From Microcaldota archaeon (GTDB lineage: Archaea > Micrarchaeota > Micrarchaeia > Micrarchaeales > CABMGC01): 37,988 nt of DNA. Shown piece by piece: positions 35,701 through 37,988 of this stretch. The stretch covers positions 1 to 37,988 of the forward strand of contig DAHUYR010000016.1 of NCBI GenBank assembly GCA_027315135.1. The letters run 5' to 3'. The number at the start of each line of letters is the position of its first letter. Position 1 is the stretch's first letter. The position numbers and the translations under genes are program-made. Below the pieces are notes generated by a model. The model ran no database searches and was not told where the DNA came from. It was given only the letters and a program-made list of their open reading frames with translations.

Positions 35701-37086
35701 CGCGTTGAATGCAAGTGCTCCGTTTGGATTATACACAAGAAAATTATAAGTATAGGGACCTACGCCTCCAGCTGTTATTGCATTTACTGTGTCGGAATTC
35801 GCATTATACAATACCTCATTTGAGATGTATGCAGATGCAGTTAGATGTCTGGTCACCTGCCCGAAAGTTGTTCCTGGAAGCACATAGTTAGGAGGAATTG
35901 CCCTCTGCCTTACCCACTGAAAGGTAATGTAAGAACTGGTCGAACCTCCCCAGTTTGTTCCGAGGACGAAGTTGGCTGTAGTAAATGAAGGTATAAGTGA
36001 GGTACTTGTAGCGCTGGCTATGAGCCCATAATCGAAGATACCGTTAAACGAAGAGGTTGAACTAAGTGTTTCAGATAAAGTAACTGGGTAGGCATATAAC
36101 CCTCCGTTTATGTTTGATGTGGTGGTTCCTCCGCTTGCTGTTACAACCTCTACATTTGGCCCAGCATGCAAGCCTGCAAAGACAAAGTTCGGTCCCCAAT
36201 CAGTTGTCCATAAATCAGAACTTGCAATTGGGGATGGTGTTATGAAAACCCCTGAATCGTGTCCGTCTACGCCAGCCGTGCTGAAAGGTATCATTGCCTC
36301 TATAAAGTAGCCAGCCACATTATAGGCACTTTTGCTGGGAAGGCCGCTGGAAGATGATCCACTCTCAGTTAGTGTCATGGAGTTTGCAACGATAGGACTC
36401 GCCCCTACGCCTGTGCCCCATATGTTTAAATTGAGTGCTGAACCGTTGAAGTTGTCATAAAACCCGTTGGCCCCGAATACTAGCTTCCCGTTGTCGTATG
36501 CCGCATACCGATTCGCAGCAGTGCATCCGGATGTCGTTAGAGTATTTGTATTTGCACATGAGAGCTCTGGCGCCTCGCCAGTATTTACGCCATCGAAAAG
36601 GGTGTTTGCACTACTCATTACATTTCCCGCCCACCCGAGGTAAAGCGTATTCTGTGCAGGTGTGCCGCTGTTGGCTGCGAGGAAGGTGTTCGTAGGTATC
36701 AACACCCAGTATAGTACATTCGCACTAGAGGATAGTGCATTCGGGGAGTTTGAGGATGTGCAGAGTGCATTTGCAGTCTGTTCATTGATGATATTGCCTT
36801 CCATCCATGACTTGGCAATACTGCCATTTGCAAAGAAGAACTCTCCGTTGTTCAAATTGCATGTTTCGTACTGCTGGTATGCAAGTGCGTTGAATCCTAT
36901 TATGTTGCCTGTAATTGAATTTACTGTCCCTATTGCAATTGGTGTGTTTGCTGCAACCGCAGTTGACTGATAATTAGTAAGTGTTATTGGCAGATATGCC
37001 ACTATGTTAGCCGGCACTGTAACTGCGTAAGATATGGCTGGGCAAAGCAGCATAAGTAAGGCCAAGTATGCTAGTGGCTTGCTCAT
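29701..37086 (-). CDS. 2461-aa modular surface protein: duplicated N-terminal DUF2341/lectin-like module, YVTN propeller, about 11 Ig-like repeats, C-terminal TM anchor
   Basis: Signal MSKPLAYLALLMLLCPAISYA; YLPITLTNYQSTAVAANTPIAIGTVNSITGN occurs twice; YVTN blades (SGTYAYVTNYDSNNVAIINTATNTVISSITSGL); recurrent GGxxPYTYNFxVYN; C-terminal IFEIIIAAVVVAGLIAFTLYRRKGRHHGLRK. Shine-Dalgarno GGAGGTA (37094-37100) upstream. Confidence 0.92.
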   Translation of the reverse strand: MSKPLAYLALLMLLCPAISYAVTVPANIVAYLPITLTNYQSTAVAANTPIAIGTVNSITGNIIGFNALAYQQYETCNLNNGEFFFANGSIAKSWMEGNIINEQTANALCTSSNSPNALSSSANVLYWVLIPTNTFLAANSGTPAQNTLYLGWAGNVMSSANTLFDGVNTGEAPELSCANTNTLTTSGCTAANRYAAYDNGKLVFGANGFYDNFNGSALNLNIWGTGVGASPIVANSMTLTESGSSSSGLPSKSAYNVAGYFIEAMIPFSTAGVDGHDSGVFITPSPIASSDLWTTDWGPNFVFAGLHAGPNVEVVTASGGTTTSNINGGLYAYPVTLSETLSSTSSFNGIFDYGLIASATSTSLIPSFTTANFVLGTNWGGSTSSYITFQWVRQRAIPPNYVLPGTTFGQVTRHLTASAYISNEVLYNANSDTVNAITAGGVGPYTYNFLVYNPNGALAFNALYTGLSSTSNSFTFNLHLASPGRWNVNVIVTNATSQATNSTTFIATAAYLPITLTNYQSTAVAANTPIAIGTVNSITGNVIGFNALAYQQYETCSLNNGIFFFANGTIAKSWMEGNIINEQTANALCTSSLSTNALSASSNVLYWVSIPANTFLPANTGTATTNTVYLGWAGNVVTTENTLMDGSDTGEAPQLTSTYGKYDNGAAIFNLYINFSGVSSSAPSGWTFTGTSGSISINNGITLSPASGESAALYNNLQSNPVGKVLDGFIISNTPNVDKLIGWSTQIPSGTNAGWWGITGNGAFAGVGGGTPPELELVYVNSGSGFNVKGTKNPNAPYVATVTWQSTTATATINYTQEESTGSAATPSSSYPIVYANNGNSIVAQWFRSRINPPNNILPGTTYGTAQISNAFSVPSPSVSNTLVDAGQYITFGGTINGGVPSYTVNIIVSNEISPGILLYSNTLIQNSPTFSTTIQTNSLWTSNSPVVANVFASDSSTNSMSSGYTSNILISPALSTPVLTSNILLPANIETGNVIMFTANVVGGTSPYTYNFIVANVQTGAIISSISVISSLNSNALAYTIPTSVGANSIEANVVVTDSATTNEIANSIYSNTIYTVARPEILSFAYITELLNNRVVIINTATNALVGTINSGFNNPRGIAFSPSGTFGYVTNGGSLSIISTATNSVVGNIYAGVSFPFGVAFSPSGTYAYVTNYDSNNVAIINTATNTVISSITSGLSGPYRVAFSPSGTYAYVTNYNNGNGNVVIVNTASNTVVNSVSGSFNDPVGVAFSPSGTFAYIVGDAPNKLYIVDTATNSLSNTLSPSSFSSPIGVSFSSTLGIAYVVNYNGDVSIFNTTTNSLVGSVSAGVSNPEDVAIVIPAVGLTSSELQASNSVIDAGQTQVITAIVSGGTSPYTYNFLVYGPSGAEVNNALYSDVSLSSNSFAFAQGTGSGTYTVNLIVTDSSSHTMSSTNSIAYTGRNSLTAGAISPQSPAIDNGQSVTLKANPSGGEAPFSYAWYTNSAGNPNCNVANVIAGQTSSTITVTPTTSNTYTYEVTDSATTASTVCSTQDAVTVNPAFTLSSTSVSNAIIDSNQYQTALATVVGGAPPYTYNYFVYNSLGILMSSNSITTSATTNSYTFQQVKSWGAGTFTIMYSITDNDINTVQNSITYTADSFLHPLSFSISNSIPSPPQNDVLTSSISGGAAPYTYNFIIYNALGTVMTNAIYSTSSTSNSFAFLLSSTSAWPTGAYTANVAVSDSASSKGNFLSSLAFVVCPSISMSETPSNAVLDTGQYQVITVNVVGCGGPYTYNYVVYNPSNQLVYNSLFTTSGTLNSIIINANAVGSWTANVQVTDLSSNAVAHKSMAYNVFNVPSVSIAPISETIDSGQQVTLTSTTFNGVQPYSYAWYKGTPAACTTLDIIANAVAPTYTFSPVSSGNYVVLANDSASTAVSTCSAQSSITVNPALSVSGISPSNPAYDVGQEISLSDSWLGGTRPYAANWSIFDYSALQYNSLYSGLSTTSNGITVSSAYLGAGTFNAVLSITDSANTPASSSSANDIITINADPTIVLTPNNALVPINGLATFNAYIRGGTGPYNVELEEPNGTIVYTASGVSAGNVALGPVHLYEGTYTFNAVATDTGTESTYIFNSTNVAVDANGTSSTTTSTQGGGGSGSQSEQLTLLDNLGTKLPSAAPAFIVVANGTRRSYNQDELLVTITAPSPINISFACNIAISTNSYTYHYYVVGLGYGTACNQSTVFYHSGSLQSIYALSLRQPANNSVTTANMTHVSTSNTISNNSSRRTGPGNATKNITKPLNLTNIVKAHVNVTYNKTTTVKFPMYNMTVLLKQNSTLSEPVSISVSNVTGSETQPPGYSKIFTYSLNTLSHTALKTNVTIEYNCLSSNQTIIPFVLENGTWKQIYNATVTKNPCSISFATPNNGTVGIFATNIGSQNSLNSNAAGEAGNSTPIFEIIIAAVVVAGLIAFTLYRRKGRHHGLRK
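35315..35559. repeat. about 245-bp direct repeat, copy 1 (partner 36755-36999)
   Basis: Aligned by eye without gaps at an offset of exactly 1440 bp; roughly 20 mismatches counted. Confidence 0.85.
36755..36999. repeat. about 245-bp direct repeat, copy 2 (partner 35315-35559)
   Basis: Same alignment as copy 1. Confidence 0.85.
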
Positions 37087-37093
37087 TACACGA

Positions 37094-37100
37094 TACCTCC
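37094..37100 (-). promoter_or_regulatory. Shine-Dalgarno GGAGGTA of the 2461-aa gene; TATA-like ATTTATATCC at about 37121-37130
   Basis: Reverse strand reads ATTTATATCCTTAACATAACAAGGAAATATGGAGGTATCGTGTAATGAGC. Confidence 0.6.
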
Positions 37101-37477
37101 ATATTTCCTTGTTATGTTAAGGATATAAATATTGCCATACTCCTGCAGATGAGTGTGTGCGAGTGCAATTTGATCTGATTTGCACAACCACTTCAGGCTC
37201 TCTCCGACTTTCATTCTTTGCAATATTTAACTGCTCTGGGTAATGCTGCATAAATTATAATAATACAGTATCCGTGTTTCAGGTTGGATTTAGATATCAG
37301 ATTAGGTTGTAGTCTTTTGGCAGTTTTGCCATGCTTTTCCTGCTACATAAGTCATAATTATTCCTTTTTGGAAGGTTTTACATCTGGAAGCAGATAGCTC
37401 CTAGAGGAAACGTTGAGTTTCCGCTTAAGTTCCCATTGACATACAAGTATGCCATTATGAAATATGTTTCAGAATTC

Positions 37478-37987
37478 TCAGTGTTTCATTATCTTCAATT
37501 GCACACCGCTTTTAGTTGCTGCCATCTTTGCTATTCCTCCTATTGGGAAGGTTATTTGCGGTGCAGTATGCCCAAAGTCTGCGCCCGATATTACAGGCAT
37601 ACCATCCAACTCTCTCTTAGTCTTGATTATCTTCTCCAGCAATTGATTAGTCATGTTGGATGCCTTTTGGAACCTTCCGATTACTAACCCCCTTACTGTT
37701 TCGAAGCCAGGTTGGTGTATCAATGACTGGAGATCCCTGTCAAACGTATGCTGGCGCACATCTTCATCATCTTCCAAGAAGAGTATACTGTTTTTTATGC
37801 TTGGCATATATTGCGTACCTTGAAGCAGATTGAGAGTGCATAAATTGCCTCCTATTATAGTTCCTTGCGCCTCGCCCCGGTTAATTACATTATAGCCCTT
37901 GTTTTTTATGAAATGCCTGTCCTGCTGGTCTTTATACCATGGGTCATCGCTCCACTCCTTTGCTGCTTCCACTTCAAAGGGCTTTGA
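37478..37987 (-). CDS. S66 family peptidase (LD-carboxypeptidase / MccF-like), C-terminal part, truncated by window edge
   Basis: GTIIGGNLCTLNLLQGTQYMPSIKNSILFLEDD, FDRDLQSLIHQPGFETVRGLVIGRF, DFGHTAPQITFPIGG; frame open to the window edge. Confidence 0.88.
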   Translation of the reverse strand, partial: SKPFEVEAAKEWSDDPWYKDQQDRHFIKNKGYNVINRGEAQGTIIGGNLCTLNLLQGTQYMPSIKNSILFLEDDEDVRQHTFDRDLQSLIHQPGFETVRGLVIGRFQKASNMTNQLLEKIIKTKRELDGMPVISGADFGHTAPQITFPIGGIAKMAATKSGVQLKIMKH

Positions 37988-37988
37988 A

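Noticed and set aside
35279-36970. two similar plus-strand ORFs (35279..35530 and 36662..36970)
   Set aside because: Antisense to the duplicated N-terminal modules; the similarity simply reflects the 1440-bp duplication.
29701-37086. surface-protein repeats as CRISPR or phage tail fibre
   Set aside because: Repeats are in-frame protein modules with variable spacing; no phage structural or integration genes nearby.

Overview
The window is gene-dense and archaeal. Its gene content is L10e, L31e-aIF6-prefoldin alpha-FtsY, Dph2, KaiC-like ATPase, archaeal-type pilins and an archaeal secretion ATPase. The overlapping genes and the 'LQSAMEYLMTYGWAIL' pilin leaders suggest a small-genome DPANN/Micrarchaeota-like lineage; this is inferred from recognisable families, with no database search run. 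Main blocks, left to right: the 3' end of a YVTN beta-propeller surface protein; a TPR-AAA+ ATPase and RNase HI; pilin and pilus ATPase genes with a GT-C membrane glycosyltransferase; a translationally coupled fumarate reductase/succinate dehydrogenase operon ending in an aspartase-type lyase; a translation/secretion cluster (MTAP, L31e, aIF6, pfdA, ftsY); a PadR-controlled ABC-2 exporter with an S-layer-like accessory protein; Dpm1-like GT2, L10e, type I IDI and Dph2; a methyltransferase / KaiC-like ATPase / V4R-domain cluster; a Cys-rich/His-rich small protein behind a palindrome; a 2461-aa modular surface protein; and the C-terminal part of an S66 (MccF/LD-carboxypeptidase) peptidase. I saw no tRNA, rRNA, CRISPR array or transposon by eye. 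The most notable candidates are the aspartase-FRD operon with an N-terminally membrane-fused iron-sulfur subunit, the 2461-aa modular surface protein, the PadR/exporter operator, the KaiC-V4R pair, and the 8-Cys protein.
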